A program made the translations under genes and the position numbers. A model generated the notes under the pieces. The model saw nothing but the letters and a program-made list of their open reading frames with translations. It was not told where the DNA came from and did not search any database. A stretch of DNA of 64,000 nucleotides from Domibacillus enclensis (GTDB lineage: Bacteria; Bacillota; Bacilli; Bacillales; Domibacillaceae): the NCBI RefSeq assembly GCF_900156125.1, contig NZ_FTLX01000001.1:558001-622000 (forward strand), written 5' to 3'. Shown in pieces: positions 9,254 to 20,093 of this stretch (its first letter is position 1; every line of letters begins with the position of its first letter).

Positions 9254-10003
9254 TCACCTCTTCAATTCTAAATAAAACGAAATAGCGGACAGCACATAAA
9301 GTGGTGCTGTTTCAGCCCGCAAGATTCTTGGTCCTAAGGCACACGGTTTAAAGCCGCTTTCTGACAGCACGTTTGCTTCTTGATCAGAAAAGCCCCCTTC
9401 AGGACCTGTTACAACCAGCAGACGGCTGCCGGGGCTTAAGCGACTGACCGCTTCATAAAAAGCGGCCTGCTCTCCTTTTTTGGCGGACTCTTCATAAGCA
9501 AAAATCGTCACGTCAAATTGCTGTCCATATTCAATCAAGCTGGCGAGCGGCATCGGTTCAGCTACAGAAGGCAGACGGCTCCGGTGAGACTGCTCTGCTG
9601 CTTCCTTTGCAATCTTTTGCCACCGTTCGATTTTTTTACCGCTTTTTTTGCGGTCCCACTTCACGATAGAGCGGGCCGCTTCAAATGGAACAAACCCGGC
9701 TGCGCCGAGTTCTGTTCCTTTCTGTATAATATAGTCGAATTTATCGCCTTTCACAAGACCGCATGCCAGCACGACGTCAACAGGCAGTTCAACCGTGTCT
9801 TCTACCCATTCTTCCACGCTCGCCCGCACGTCTGTCTCCGTTACTTGATCCAGCACGGCTACCGCTGTTTTTCCATCCGGGAAAACAGCGTACACCCGGC
9901 TGCCCTCTTCCATGCGCATCACCCGGCGGATATGGTGAACATCCTCAACAGAAAACGTGATGCTGTCTTCCTGCTGGCCGCCTGTTACAAAGTATCGCTG
10001 CAT
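9254..10003 (-). CDS. rsmE: 16S rRNA (uracil-1498-N3)-methyltransferase RsmE
   Basis: SPOUT-class methyltransferase for U1498 of 16S rRNA. 249 residues: an N-terminal PUA-like RNA-binding domain (RYFVTGGQQ...HHIRRVMRMEEG) and the C-terminal knotted SAM domain (about 75-249) with VVTGPEGGFSDQE, LGPRILRAETA and an ending typical of the family. The frame is open to 10090, but ATG 10003 with GGTG before it gives the known N-terminus. It follows prmA by 13 bases, the same order as in B. subtilis (yqeT-yqeU-yqeV). Confidence 0.95.
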   Translation of the reverse strand: MQRYFVTGGQQEDSITFSVEDVHHIRRVMRMEEGSRVYAVFPDGKTAVAVLDQVTETDVRASVEEWVEDTVELPVDVVLACGLVKGDKFDYIIQKGTELGAAGFVPFEAARSIVKWDRKKSGKKIERWQKIAKEAAEQSHRSRLPSVAEPMPLASLIEYGQQFDVTIFAYEESAKKGEQAAFYEAVSRLSPGSRLLVVTGPEGGFSDQEANVLSESGFKPCALGPRILRAETAPLYVLSAISFYLELKR

Positions 10004-10016
10004 TTTTGCACCTCGA

Positions 10017-10961
10017 TTATTCTGCTTTTTTGCCGACGATGCAGACCCAGTCTTCCATGACAACCGTTTCTTCAATAAACAAGCCGGCATCGGTCATCGC
10101 TTTGCGTACATCGTCTTTTTTCTGCCCAATAATGCCGGACGCGATAAACAAACCACCCGGACGCAAAATCGATACAACATCTCCCGTAAAGGAAATGATG
10201 ACTTCAGCTAAAATATTCGATACCACCACATCAGGCTGATCGTCAATGCCATCAATCAAATTGTTTTTCGACACTGTGACAATATCCTCAGCATGATTTA
10301 ACGCGACATTTTGGCGCGCAGCCGATACCGCTACTTCATCCAGATCCAGCGCCGTCACACGTGATGCGCCGAGCAGCGCTGCGCCAATGGCCAGAACGCC
10401 AGAGCCTGTGCCCACATCAACGACATGATGATCCGGCTTCACAAACCGCTCAAGTGCCTGCAGACACATAACCGTGGTTGGATGTGTGCCGGTTCCGAAC
10501 GCCATACCCGGGTCAAGCTCGATAATGAGCTCATCTGATGAAAAGGGCTTATAGTCCTCCCATGTGGGAACAATCGTAAACTTTTCAGAAATCTTCACCG
10601 GGTTATAATATTGCTTCCAGGCCGTTGCCCAGTCTTCCTCGTGTACTTCACTGACAGACACCTTTACGTTGCCTATATCGATCTGATACATCGCTAAATT
10701 TTTGACTGACTGGGTAATGTCATCAACGGTTTCCTGCAAAAAGCTGTTCACAGGCAAATACGCCTTTACCGCTACGCCTTCCTCCGGGTAATCGTTCGGA
10801 TTCAGCTCATACAATTCACCAAACAAGCCGCCTTCACGCTTTTTGTCCAGCTCAGCACGGTCTTCTATAACTACACCGCTCGCCCCTGCCTCATGCAAAA
10901 TATTGGAAATTGGTTCCACTGCATCATTGACGGTTTCAATGCAAATCTCTGACCATTTCAT
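10017..10961 (-). CDS. prmA: Ribosomal protein L11 methyltransferase PrmA
   Basis: Trimethylates ribosomal protein L11 using SAM. 314 residues: N-terminal L11-recognition domain (1-~60), a linker, then a Rossmann methyltransferase domain with the PrmA hallmark DPGMAFGTGTHPTT, SAM loop DVGTGSGVLAIGA and the catalytic-face motif NILAEVI. It lies 23 bases downstream of dnaJ and belongs to the CIRCE-controlled operon, a conserved dnaJ-prmA-rsmE order in Bacilli. Confidence 0.95.
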   Translation of the reverse strand: MKWSEICIETVNDAVEPISNILHEAGASGVVIEDRAELDKKREGGLFGELYELNPNDYPEEGVAVKAYLPVNSFLQETVDDITQSVKNLAMYQIDIGNVKVSVSEVHEEDWATAWKQYYNPVKISEKFTIVPTWEDYKPFSSDELIIELDPGMAFGTGTHPTTVMCLQALERFVKPDHHVVDVGTGSGVLAIGAALLGASRVTALDLDEVAVSAARQNVALNHAEDIVTVSKNNLIDGIDDQPDVVVSNILAEVIISFTGDVVSILRPGGLFIASGIIGQKKDDVRKAMTDAGLFIEETVVMEDWVCIVGKKAE

Positions 10962-10984
10962 TCTCGCCAGCTCCTATCATGGCT

Positions 10985-12109
10985 TTAATCACGCTTGAGG
11001 GCGCGTTTTACCTTATCAAAAAAACCGTCTTCCTCGCTCGGCTGCTCACCGCTGACTTCCGCAAACTCTCGAAGAAGCTGCTTTTGCTTTTCATTCAGTT
11101 TAGTTGGGGTTATCACTTTTACGTGGACATGCTGATCTCCTGTTCCATACCCGCGAACATTGGCTACCCCTTTGCCGCGAAGCCGGAATCTCGTGCCGCT
11201 CTGGGTGCCGGCAGGGATTTTTAGTTTCACTTTACCATTAACAGTCGGCACTTCCAGTTCGTCCCCGAGCGCTGCCTGAACAACTGTGATAGGCATTTCA
11301 CAATAAATATCATCGCCATCACGTTCAAACAGCTCATGCTCCTGCACACGGAACACAACATATAAATCGCCTGGAGGGCCGCCGTTTACGCCGGATTCTC
11401 CCTGTCCGGACAAACGGATTTGCTGCCCTTCATCAATGCCGGCCGGCACTTTCACATTAATCGTCTTGTTTTTCGTTACCCGGCCATTGCCGCTGCATGT
11501 CGAGCACTTTTCCTTAATGATTTTCCCGGTTCCGCTGCAATGATGACATGTACGGCGCGTGGCTACACGGCCAAAAGGCGTGTTTTGCTCAACGTTCACC
11601 TGTCCGGCACCGCCGCAATGCGAGCACGTTTCAGGCGACGTTCCAGGTTTTGCACCGCTGCCATGGCAGGTGCCGCATTCTTCTTCTTTTGGAATCGTAA
11701 TATCTTTTTCGACACCAAAAACCGCTTCGTCAAAAGACAGCACCATCGTATATTGAAGGTCATCTCCCTGGCGGGGCGCATTTGGGTCACGCCGGCGTCC
11801 GCCGCCGCCCCCTCCAAAGAACGTGCTGAAAATATCATCAAACCCACCGCCAAAGCCGGAGAATCCACCGCCGCCAAAACCACCCTGCTGAGGACCTGCG
11901 TGGCCGAACTGATCATATTGCGCTTTTTTCGATTCGTCGCTCAACACTTCGTACGCTTCTGAAATTTCTTTGAACTTTTCGTCAGCGCCTGCCTCTTTAT
12001 TAATATCCGGATGATATTGCTTGGACAGCTTCCGGTACGCTTTTTTGATCTCATCTTTTGATGCTGACTTTGAAACACCTAATACTTCATAATAATCTCG
12101 CTTGCTCAC
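10985..12109 (-). CDS. dnaJ: Chaperone DnaJ
   Basis: Hsp40 co-chaperone that delivers substrates to DnaK and stimulates its ATPase. 374 residues: J-domain (1-~68) with HPD in [11 protein letters not shown]; a Gly/Phe-rich linker; zinc-binding domain with four repeats [24 protein letters not shown] and CSTCSGNG; C-terminal substrate domains. A GTG three codons upstream is open, but GTG 12109 has GGGAG at proper spacing and gives [16 protein letters not shown], the family start. It is downstream of dnaK with an internal weak terminator between them. Confidence 0.97.
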   Translation of the reverse strand: MSKRDYYEVLGVSKSASKDEIKKAYRKLSKQYHPDINKEAGADEKFKEISEAYEVLSDESKKAQYDQFGHAGPQQGGFGGGGFSGFGGGFDDIFSTFFGGGGGGRRRDPNAPRQGDDLQYTMVLSFDEAVFGVEKDITIPKEEECGTCHGSGAKPGTSPETCSHCGGAGQVNVEQNTPFGRVATRRTCHHCSGTGKIIKEKCSTCSGNGRVTKNKTINVKVPAGIDEGQQIRLSGQGESGVNGGPPGDLYVVFRVQEHELFERDGDDIYCEMPITVVQAALGDELEVPTVNGKVKLKIPAGTQSGTRFRLRGKGVANVRGYGTGDQHVHVKVITPTKLNEKQKQLLREFAEVSGEQPSEEDGFFDKVKRALKRD

Positions 12110-12189
12110 CTTTTTCACTCCCGTTTCATCACATAACCGCTATTTTAACATAGATTGGCTGTTCATTGGTCATTTGTTTCACGAAAAAA

Positions 12190-12217
12190 GCCAAAGCCGG
12201 AAACCGCTGACTTTGAC
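12190..12217 (-). terminator. Imperfect hairpin with T-tract between dnaK and dnaJ
   Basis: On the minus strand GTCAAAG...CTTTGGC forms a stem with wobble pairs, followed by TTTTTT. It lies just after the dnaK stop. As the next genes belong to the same operon, it probably acts as a partial terminator that raises dnaK over dnaJ expression; that role is inferred. Confidence 0.6.
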
Positions 12218-12236
12218 TTTTTCGTGTGGCGCTTGC

Positions 12237-14090
<1,854 letters not shown>

Positions 14091-14109
14091 TCAATGCTTG
14101 TTTAGTTAT

Positions 14110-14682
14110 TTATTGGTTTACTTTTACCATAGATGGGCGAATAACCCGGTCTTTTAGTTTATAGCCCTTTTGAAGCTCCGCTAAAACCGAATTCGGCTCC
14201 GCTGATTCATCGCTGTCCGTCATAACCGCTTGATGCACGGTTGGGTCAAAAGGCTTTCCAACCGTTTCAATCGGCTCAACGCCTTCACTTTGGAGAGCGG
14301 CAACGAGTGTTTTATACACCATTTCCATGCCTTGAAGCAGTGACTTCGTTTCCTCATGCTCCGCCGTCACCTGAAGCGCACGCTCGAAATTATCAAGCAC
14401 CGGCAGCAGCTCGCCTACGAGCTTTTGCGCACGGTATTTCTCCTGTGCTTCGCGGTCTAGATTCGCGCGGCGGCGGAAGTTATCAAAGTCCGCCCGCAAA
14501 CGTAAGTAGCGGTCTTCTGATTCATCGAGCTGCTTTTGAAGCTGCTCTTCCTTCGATTCTTCTTGTGCTTCTTCCAGCACGACTTCATCCGTTTCTGTTT
14601 CAACAGACTCATTTTCTTCCTCTTGAGCAGCCGTTTCGTTCATCGGCTCCTCTTCCGTTAATGGCTTTTGATTTTCTGCCAC
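14110..14682 (-). CDS. grpE: Nucleotide exchange factor GrpE
   Basis: Releases ADP from DnaK. 190 residues: an acidic, probably disordered N-terminus (about 1-45), a long coiled coil ([20 protein letters not shown]...NFRRRA) and the C-terminal beta domain with [12 protein letters not shown] and [11 protein letters not shown]. The frame is open to an ATG at 14700, but that ATG lies before GGAGGTGGC (14688-14696). GTG 14682 follows that Shine-Dalgarno by five bases, so it is the better start. It lies between hrcA and dnaK. Confidence 0.95.
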   Translation of the reverse strand: MAENQKPLTEEEPMNETAAQEEENESVETETDEVVLEEAQEESKEEQLQKQLDESEDRYLRLRADFDNFRRRANLDREAQEKYRAQKLVGELLPVLDNFERALQVTAEHEETKSLLQGMEMVYKTLVAALQSEGVEPIETVGKPFDPTVHQAVMTDSDESAEPNSVLAELQKGYKLKDRVIRPSMVKVNQ

Positions 14683-14712
14683 TATAGCCACCTCCAACAT
14701 TCAATGATCATT

Positions 14713-15747
14713 TTAAGAACGTGTATTGTACAGACGCGTAAGAACGTTTGTCATATCATGACTTAAAAAGTCCACCAGTGTAATAACCCGGGAATACTCC
14801 ATCCGTTTCGGCCCCAAAATCGCGATTGTTCCAACAGGTTCGTTGCCGACAGAATAAGAGGCGGTAATCAAGCTGCAGTCTTCCATTGCCTGCTCCGCAT
14901 TTTCCGTCCCAATCTTTACCTGGATACCTGATTCGGTCGGGCGCACGAGCTCATACATATCGTGTTCTTTTTCCATCATATCCATCACAAGCCGCACCTT
15001 TTCAATATCACGGAATTCCGGCTGGTTAAATATATTTGTTTTCCCGCCAATAAACAGCTTGCCGATCGGCTGGCCGCCGGATGCTTCGGCAAACATATTC
15101 AAAACAGCTTCGTAATTATGAAGATGCCGTTTCATTAATTGGGCTGTTTCTTGAAAGATTTTCCGGCGAAGCTCGGATAAAGGAACACCTGTTAATCGGT
15201 CATTTAAAATGTTGACCATCTTTTCAATGTCCGCCGGTTCAATTCCATCCGGAAGGGAAAAAAGCCTGTTTTCCACATGCCCTGTATCCGTGACGATAAT
15301 TGCCACAGCCGATGTCCTGTCGATCGGAATGATCTGCAGATTTTTCACCTTATGGTCGTTGAACTTCGGTCCAAGGACAATCGATGTATAGCTTGTCAAT
15401 TCCGATAAAATGGTCGCTGCATTTTGAACGGCTTTTTCCATGCCTTCCTGCCTGTCGGCAAAAATGGAATGAATAGCTGTTCTTTCGCTGCGGCGAATGG
15501 ATCCGGGCGACAGCATGTGATCCACGTAATACCGGTACCCTTTTTCAGACGGAACGCGCCCGGAGGATGTATGGGTTTTTTCTAAAAAGCCCATTTCCTC
15601 CAGGTCCGCCATTTCGTTGCGGATCGTGGCCGGGCTGTACGACACATCGTCTTTTTTGGCGAGGTTGCGTGATCCGACCGGCTGCGCCGAACGTATAAAA
15701 TCATCAATAATGATTTGCAAGATAAACAGTTGGCGATCTGTCAGCAC
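14713..15747 (-). CDS. hrcA: Heat-inducible repressor HrcA
   Basis: Repressor of class I heat-shock genes; it binds the CIRCE inverted repeat and needs GroEL for activity. 344 residues: N-terminal winged helix (SPATIRNEMADLEEMGFLEKTH, residues about 37-60), then a GAF-like domain. The start is GTG 15747 preceded by GAGGTGATAAAAG. It is the first gene of the operon, and the perfect CIRCE at 15763-15789 lies between its promoter and start, so it is autoregulated with grpE-dnaK-dnaJ. Confidence 0.97.
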   Translation of the reverse strand: MLTDRQLFILQIIIDDFIRSAQPVGSRNLAKKDDVSYSPATIRNEMADLEEMGFLEKTHTSSGRVPSEKGYRYYVDHMLSPGSIRRSERTAIHSIFADRQEGMEKAVQNAATILSELTSYTSIVLGPKFNDHKVKNLQIIPIDRTSAVAIIVTDTGHVENRLFSLPDGIEPADIEKMVNILNDRLTGVPLSELRRKIFQETAQLMKRHLHNYEAVLNMFAEASGGQPIGKLFIGGKTNIFNQPEFRDIEKVRLVMDMMEKEHDMYELVRPTESGIQVKIGTENAEQAMEDCSLITASYSVGNEPVGTIAILGPKRMEYSRVITLVDFLSHDMTNVLTRLYNTRS

Positions 15748-15762
15748 CTTTTATCACCTCTG

Positions 15763-15789
15763 TTAGCACTCTTTCGTTATGAGTGCTAA
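15763..15789. promoter_or_regulatory. CIRCE operator (HrcA binding site)
   Basis: TTAGCACTC, a nine-base spacer, then GAGTGCTAA: a perfect match to the CIRCE consensus. It is just downstream of the hrcA promoter, where bound HrcA would block transcription of the chaperone operon. Confidence 0.97.
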
Positions 15790-15799
15790 ATCTACATAT

Positions 15800-15828
15800 A
15801 AATTATCAAAAACCGGATTGTCTGTCAA
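15800..15828 (-). promoter_or_regulatory. Sigma-A promoter of the hrcA-grpE-dnaK-dnaJ operon
   Basis: TTGACA (15823-15828), 17-base spacer, TAATTT (15800-15805) on the minus strand. It starts ten bases after the hemW stop codon and is followed within 11 bases by CIRCE. Confidence 0.85.
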
Positions 15829-15837
15829 CGAGTACGC

Positions 15838-16962
15838 TTATTGAATTAAAAAAGACTGGAACACTTCGTTCCCTAAAAATTTGCCGTTATGTGTCAGGCA
15901 AATGAAATTGTTCTTTACTTGAAGCAGCCCGCGGTTTTTCATTTCTTCAACCGGTCCGCTGAAAACATGCAAAGGACTTTTTTTGTATTTCTTTTCGAAG
16001 TCCGAAATCGAGACGCCTTCCATTTTCCGGAGCCCAAGAAACATTTCTTCTTCCATCTGCTCCTGTGCGGTTGTTTTTTGCGCTGTCATGCGCGGCCACT
16101 TCATCTCTTCAATCGGCTCCATATATTTTTTCAAAGGACCGAAGTTGGCATACCGCTCGCCATTTACATAACCGTGCGCCCCTGCACCGAATCCGTAATA
16201 CTCTTCATTGTTCCAATACGTCAAGTTATGACGGCTTTCAAAGCCGGGGCGTGCAAAGTTGCTGATTTCATATTGCACAAGTCCGTGTGCTTCCATACTG
16301 TTCATTACCGCTTCGTACATATCGGCTTCTGACTCTTCTTTCGGCAGCGGCAGCTTTCCTTTCGCCATTAGATTGTAAAACACTGTTTTTGGTTCAATAA
16401 TAAGAGAGTATGCAGAGTAATGCGGCAGATCAAGAGCCAGCGCCTTTTCAACGGTATCAACGGCATCCTCCAGCGTCTGCTCCGGCAATCCGTAGATCAG
16501 ATCAATGCTTACATGATCAAAGCCCGCTTTTTCGGCATCTTGAATCGTCTTGTATACATCCTGCTTCGTATGCATCCGTCCGATCCGCTTTAAGTGCTCG
16601 TCATTAAAGGACTGCACGCCAATGCTGAGTCGGTTGACGCCGCCTTCTTTTAAAATGCGCAGCTTCTCAAGCGTTAATTCACCCGGATTGGCCTCGAATG
16701 TGTATTCAACTCCCGGAAGAACCGGCAGCCGCTCCGCGATGGACCGGGTTAAAAAAGCGAGCTGCTTCTCATTCAAAGCAGTCGGCGTGCCCCCACCCAC
16801 AAAAATGGATTGATAATGACCCGGCTCCGCCATCCCCATTTCACCGTCCAGACACTTCAAGTATTCTTCCACGGGCTGGTTTTTCATAAACACTTTATTA
16901 AAATCACAGTAATGACAAATTTGATGGCAGAAAGGAATATGGATGTATGCTGCACTCGTCAT
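15838..16962 (-). CDS. hemW: Radical SAM heme chaperone HemW (formerly HemN-like)
   Basis: 374 residues with the radical-SAM cluster motif CHQICHYC near residues 12-19 and GGGTPTALN. The family was once named oxygen-independent coproporphyrinogen oxidase. HemW-type proteins lack the extra cysteine of true HemN and act as heme-binding chaperones. The spacing CxxxCxxC here fits HemW. The C-terminal domain (about 300-374) is the HemW/HemN tail. AAAGGTGGGG precedes ATG 16962. It lies between lepA and hrcA, the standard Bacillus order. Assigning HemW over HemN rests on family knowledge. Confidence 0.92.
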   Translation of the reverse strand: MTSAAYIHIPFCHQICHYCDFNKVFMKNQPVEEYLKCLDGEMGMAEPGHYQSIFVGGGTPTALNEKQLAFLTRSIAERLPVLPGVEYTFEANPGELTLEKLRILKEGGVNRLSIGVQSFNDEHLKRIGRMHTKQDVYKTIQDAEKAGFDHVSIDLIYGLPEQTLEDAVDTVEKALALDLPHYSAYSLIIEPKTVFYNLMAKGKLPLPKEESEADMYEAVMNSMEAHGLVQYEISNFARPGFESRHNLTYWNNEEYYGFGAGAHGYVNGERYANFGPLKKYMEPIEEMKWPRMTAQKTTAQEQMEEEMFLGLRKMEGVSISDFEKKYKKSPLHVFSGPVEEMKNRGLLQVKNNFICLTHNGKFLGNEVFQSFLIQ

Positions 16963-16993
16963 TCTGTCCCCACCTTTCGTTCAAAAATAAAGC

Positions 16994-17016
16994 AAGGTGC
17001 CCGAATCGGGCACCTT
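16994..17016 (-). terminator. Terminator between lepA and hemW
   Basis: AAGGTGCCCGA paired with TCGGGCACCTT around a single base, nine bases after the lepA stop codon. The following T-tract on the minus strand is interrupted (GCTTTATTTTTG), so termination may be partial and leave some hemW read-through. Confidence 0.75.
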
Positions 17017-17024
17017 TTCACTCG

Positions 17025-18854
17025 TTACTTTTGCTGGTCGTCCATTTTTAAGACAGCCATAAAGGCCTCCTGCGGGACTTCAACAGAGCCGACCTGTTTC
17101 ATGCGTTTTTTACCTTCTTTTTGCTTCTCAAGCAATTTACGCTTCCGTGAAATGTCTCCGCCGTAGCATTTGGCGAGGACGTTTTTCCGCATTGCCTTGA
17201 TCGTGGACCGTGCCACAATTTTGTTTCCGATTGCGGCCTGAATCGGCACTTCAAATTGCTGGCGCGGAATTAATTCTTTTAGCTTTTCCACTATGATCTT
17301 ACCACGCTCATACGCAAAATCACGGTGAACGATAAAGCTAAGCGCATCGACCGTTTCCGTGTTTAACAAAATGTCCATTTTCACAAGCTTGGACTGCTTG
17401 TAGCCGATTAATTCGTAATCAAAGGATGCGTACCCTTTTGTACTGGATTTCAGCTGGTCAAAGAAATCATAAACGATTTCTGATAACGGCATTTCATACA
17501 CAACGCTGACCCGGTTTGTGTCTAAATACTGCATGTCGATGAAGATGCCGCGTTTTCCCTGGGCAAGCTCCATCACTGCACCAACGTAGTCATTTGGAAC
17601 GATGATTGACGCTTTGACGTACGGCTCCTCTACATGAGCAATTTTTTGCGGGTCCGGCATATCGGATGGATTGTCGATCCGAAGCTCTTCTCCGTCCGTC
17701 ATCGTTACCTGATAAATAACGCTCGGTGCGGTTGTAATTAAATCAATTTTAAATTCGCGTTCGATCCGCTCCTGGATAATCTCCATATGAAGAAGTCCAA
17801 GGAATCCACATCGGAAGCCGAAGCCGAGTGCTTGTGACGTTTCCGGCTCATATTGAAGAGCTGAATCGTTTAGCTCCAGCTTTTCAAGCGCTTCACGCAA
17901 ATCGTTGTATCTCGAAGAATCGATCGGATAAAGGCCGCAATACACCATCGGGTTCAGCTTCCGGTAGCCGGCAAGCGCTTCAGTTGCCCCATTTTTCGCA
18001 GAGGTGATTGTATCGCCGACCTGTGTATCGCCGACCGTTTTAATGGCAGCCGCCAAATAGCCAACGTCCCCGACAGTCAGTTCATCCCGCTGTGTTGTTT
18101 TCGGTGTGAAAACGCCAATTTCAGTTACTTCAAATTCCTTGCCCGTCGCCATCATTTTTACTTTATCGCCGACTTTCACTGTCCCGTCCACAACGCGAAT
18201 GTAGGCAATAACACCGCGGTATGCATCGTAAATGGAGTCAAAAATCAAGGCTTTAAGCGGCGCATTAGGGTCTCCTGTTGGCGCCGGAACCTTTTCCACG
18301 ACTTGCTCTAAAATGTCTTCAATGCCGATCCCTGCTTTCGCAGACGCCAGAACGGCCTCCGATGCATCCAGTCCGATAACGTCCTCTACTTCCTTCCGAA
18401 CACGCTCCGGCTCTGCAGCCGGTAAATCAATTTTATTGATGACCGGCAGGATTTCCAGATCGTTGTCAAGCGCCAAATACACGTTGGCAAGCGTCTGCGC
18501 CTCAATTCCCTGTGCGGCGTCCACTACAAGAATGGCTCCCTCGCACGCAGCAAGGCTCCGGGAAACTTCATACGTAAAATCGACGTGTCCCGGTGTATCA
18601 ATCAAATGGAAAATATACTCTTTCCCATCTTTCGCTGTGTAGTTTAGCTGAACAGCATTTAATTTAATCGTAATGCCGCGTTCTCGTTCAAGATCCATTG
18701 AATCCAGCAGCTGACTTTTCATTTCACGTGCAGTTAATGCTTTTGTTTTTTCTAAAATACGGTCAGCAAGCGTTGATTTCCCGTGATCAATGTGGGCAAT
18801 GATCGAGAAATTTCGAATCCGCTCCTGCCGTTCTAGTCGGTCGTTGTTGTTCAT
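17025..18854 (-). CDS. lepA: Elongation factor 4 (LepA)
   Basis: Ribosome-associated GTPase linked to back-translocation or ribosome assembly; dispensable but highly conserved. 609 residues: G1 [10 protein letters not shown] (about 20-29), G3 DTPGHVDF, G4 NKIDLP, EF-G-like domains II, III and V, and the LepA-specific C-terminal domain ending in [26 protein letters not shown] (given in part: KEGKKRMKQ). The start at 18854 uses ATG after AGGAGTG. A clear sigma-A promoter lies 42 bases upstream. Confidence 0.97.
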   Translation of the reverse strand: MNNNDRLERQERIRNFSIIAHIDHGKSTLADRILEKTKALTAREMKSQLLDSMDLERERGITIKLNAVQLNYTAKDGKEYIFHLIDTPGHVDFTYEVSRSLAACEGAILVVDAAQGIEAQTLANVYLALDNDLEILPVINKIDLPAAEPERVRKEVEDVIGLDASEAVLASAKAGIGIEDILEQVVEKVPAPTGDPNAPLKALIFDSIYDAYRGVIAYIRVVDGTVKVGDKVKMMATGKEFEVTEIGVFTPKTTQRDELTVGDVGYLAAAIKTVGDTQVGDTITSAKNGATEALAGYRKLNPMVYCGLYPIDSSRYNDLREALEKLELNDSALQYEPETSQALGFGFRCGFLGLLHMEIIQERIEREFKIDLITTAPSVIYQVTMTDGEELRIDNPSDMPDPQKIAHVEEPYVKASIIVPNDYVGAVMELAQGKRGIFIDMQYLDTNRVSVVYEMPLSEIVYDFFDQLKSSTKGYASFDYELIGYKQSKLVKMDILLNTETVDALSFIVHRDFAYERGKIIVEKLKELIPRQQFEVPIQAAIGNKIVARSTIKAMRKNVLAKCYGGDISRKRKLLEKQKEGKKRMKQVGSVEVPQEAFMAVLKMDDQQK

Positions 18855-18895
18855 CCATTTTTCACTCCTGTTATCGGCACATATATACTAGTGTG

Positions 18896-18924
18896 ATTAT
18901 ATCAGCGAGATTTGCAAATGACAA
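18896..18924 (-). promoter_or_regulatory. Sigma-A promoter of lepA
   Basis: TTGTCA (18919-18924), 17-base spacer, TATAAT (18896-18901) on the minus strand in the 89-base gap after spoIIP. This gives lepA-hemW vegetative expression independent of the sporulation gene upstream. Confidence 0.85.
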
Positions 18925-18943
18925 CGAACATTCGCTAAACGGC

Positions 18944-20026
18944 TCAGCCATTTTGCTCGGATTGGATAAATCTCGTTAAGATGTCAGCAAACGCTTTTGC
19001 GCTTCTATCCAATTCTTCTCGTGTATTTTCCACGCCGCCCATTTCAATCAGCATCGCCCGGTTGGAAAGATCCTGATTGAATTTTCCATTTGTCTGGCTG
19101 CCGGATTTCACGATGACACCGCGTGACAAGCCAGGATAATGCTGTTCAAAGAGGGTATGAAGCGCCGAGGCAAACCGGGCATTTTCTTCATAATGGGCAT
19201 GCTCGCCTCCGACGACAAACACTGTTTTGGCCATCGGCTGCCCATTTATCACAGTGGTGGTGATCTCTTTTTTCTGAGAGTCGCGGTGGATGTCTACAAA
19301 GTAGGAAATGGACGGTTCCTGTTTTTGTACAGACGCGACCACCGACCGGGATTCTTCATAGGAAGCACTGTATTTTTTTCCTTTTTTATTTAAAAGAGCG
19401 CCAATATCCGTTTTGTTCACTGCTGCATGCACGCCTTCTTCTTTTAAATAGTTGGCGATCATCGTCCCCACTTCCGTAATATTAATCGGGTCTTGTCCAT
19501 TTTTGGGCGTAAAGGCTTCCGACGTATGAGTGAAGTATAGAAGAACTTCCTTTTCCGCTTCGGCCTGCTGGTCCTCCGGCTCTTGAGGGGGAGCTTCTGG
19601 AACAGGCACATCATCCGGTTCTTTCGATTCAATTGGCATCGTCGTATAATCCGTTCCCTCACCGGCAATTAAAATCTGGCCGTCGTAAATCGAAAACCCC
19701 GGCAGCTCCTTGCCAAGGAACGTTCGGGGATCCCGCAGGCTGATGCCCGCTGCAGACTGAAAAGCGGTATCAATGAATGTGAGTGTGTTTTGCTCCGGCT
19801 TGGCTGCTGATTCAAAAAGATGATTTTCACTGCGGAGGACTTCGAAAAAGTGAGCCGCTGGTATTTCCGCTGCCGCCCGGCTCATCGACTCAGAGGCAAA
19901 ATGGTATGAAAATGGCATGACGGTTAATAAACCGGCTGTCCATAAAGGCATCGCTACAAGGCTTGCGTAGGCGGGAAAAAACCAAAAGGCTGTCTGCTTT
20001 TTTTTGTGCAAAAGGATTGTCGCCAT
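18944..20026 (-). CDS. spoIIP: Stage II sporulation protein P (peptidoglycan amidase/endopeptidase)
   Basis: Mother-cell cell-wall hydrolase of the DMP complex (SpoIID-SpoIIM-SpoIIP) that drives engulfment. 360 residues: a cytoplasmic basic start, one signal-anchor segment (about 17-40), a linker rich in Pro/Glu (about 130-160), then the catalytic SpoIIP domain with LLYFTHTSEAF (zinc-ligand His), YFVDIHRDSQ and AMLIEMGGVENT (catalytic Glu region). It is slightly shorter than B. subtilis SpoIIP. AAAAAGGGG touches the ATG at 20026, an unusually tight spacing; a downstream TTG in frame is an alternative. Confidence 0.95.
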   Translation of the reverse strand: MATILLHKKKQTAFWFFPAYASLVAMPLWTAGLLTVMPFSYHFASESMSRAAAEIPAAHFFEVLRSENHLFESAAKPEQNTLTFIDTAFQSAAGISLRDPRTFLGKELPGFSIYDGQILIAGEGTDYTTMPIESKEPDDVPVPEAPPQEPEDQQAEAEKEVLLYFTHTSEAFTPKNGQDPINITEVGTMIANYLKEEGVHAAVNKTDIGALLNKKGKKYSASYEESRSVVASVQKQEPSISYFVDIHRDSQKKEITTTVINGQPMAKTVFVVGGEHAHYEENARFASALHTLFEQHYPGLSRGVIVKSGSQTNGKFNQDLSNRAMLIEMGGVENTREELDRSAKAFADILTRFIQSEQNG

Positions 20027-20072
20027 CCCCTTTTTGTTCCTTTTACGATTACTTTATGCACATAAAAAAAAA

Positions 20073-20093
20073 GCAGACCAAGATTCAGCCTGC
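20073..20093 (-). terminator. Terminator at the end of gpr
   Basis: GCAGGCTGA / TTGGTCTGC stem with several G-T pairs, followed by eight T on the minus strand. It overlaps the gpr stop codon (20085-20087). It would uncouple gpr (forespore) from spoIIP (mother cell), which fits their different compartments. Confidence 0.75.

Noticed and set aside
9518-10060. 180-codon plus-strand frame opposite rsmE
   Set aside because: Antisense shadow of a conserved gene; no ribosome-binding site and no recognisable protein features.
11420-11962. 180-codon plus-strand frame opposite dnaJ
   Set aside because: Antisense to the glycine- and cysteine-rich dnaJ coding sequence, whose composition removes stops on the other strand.
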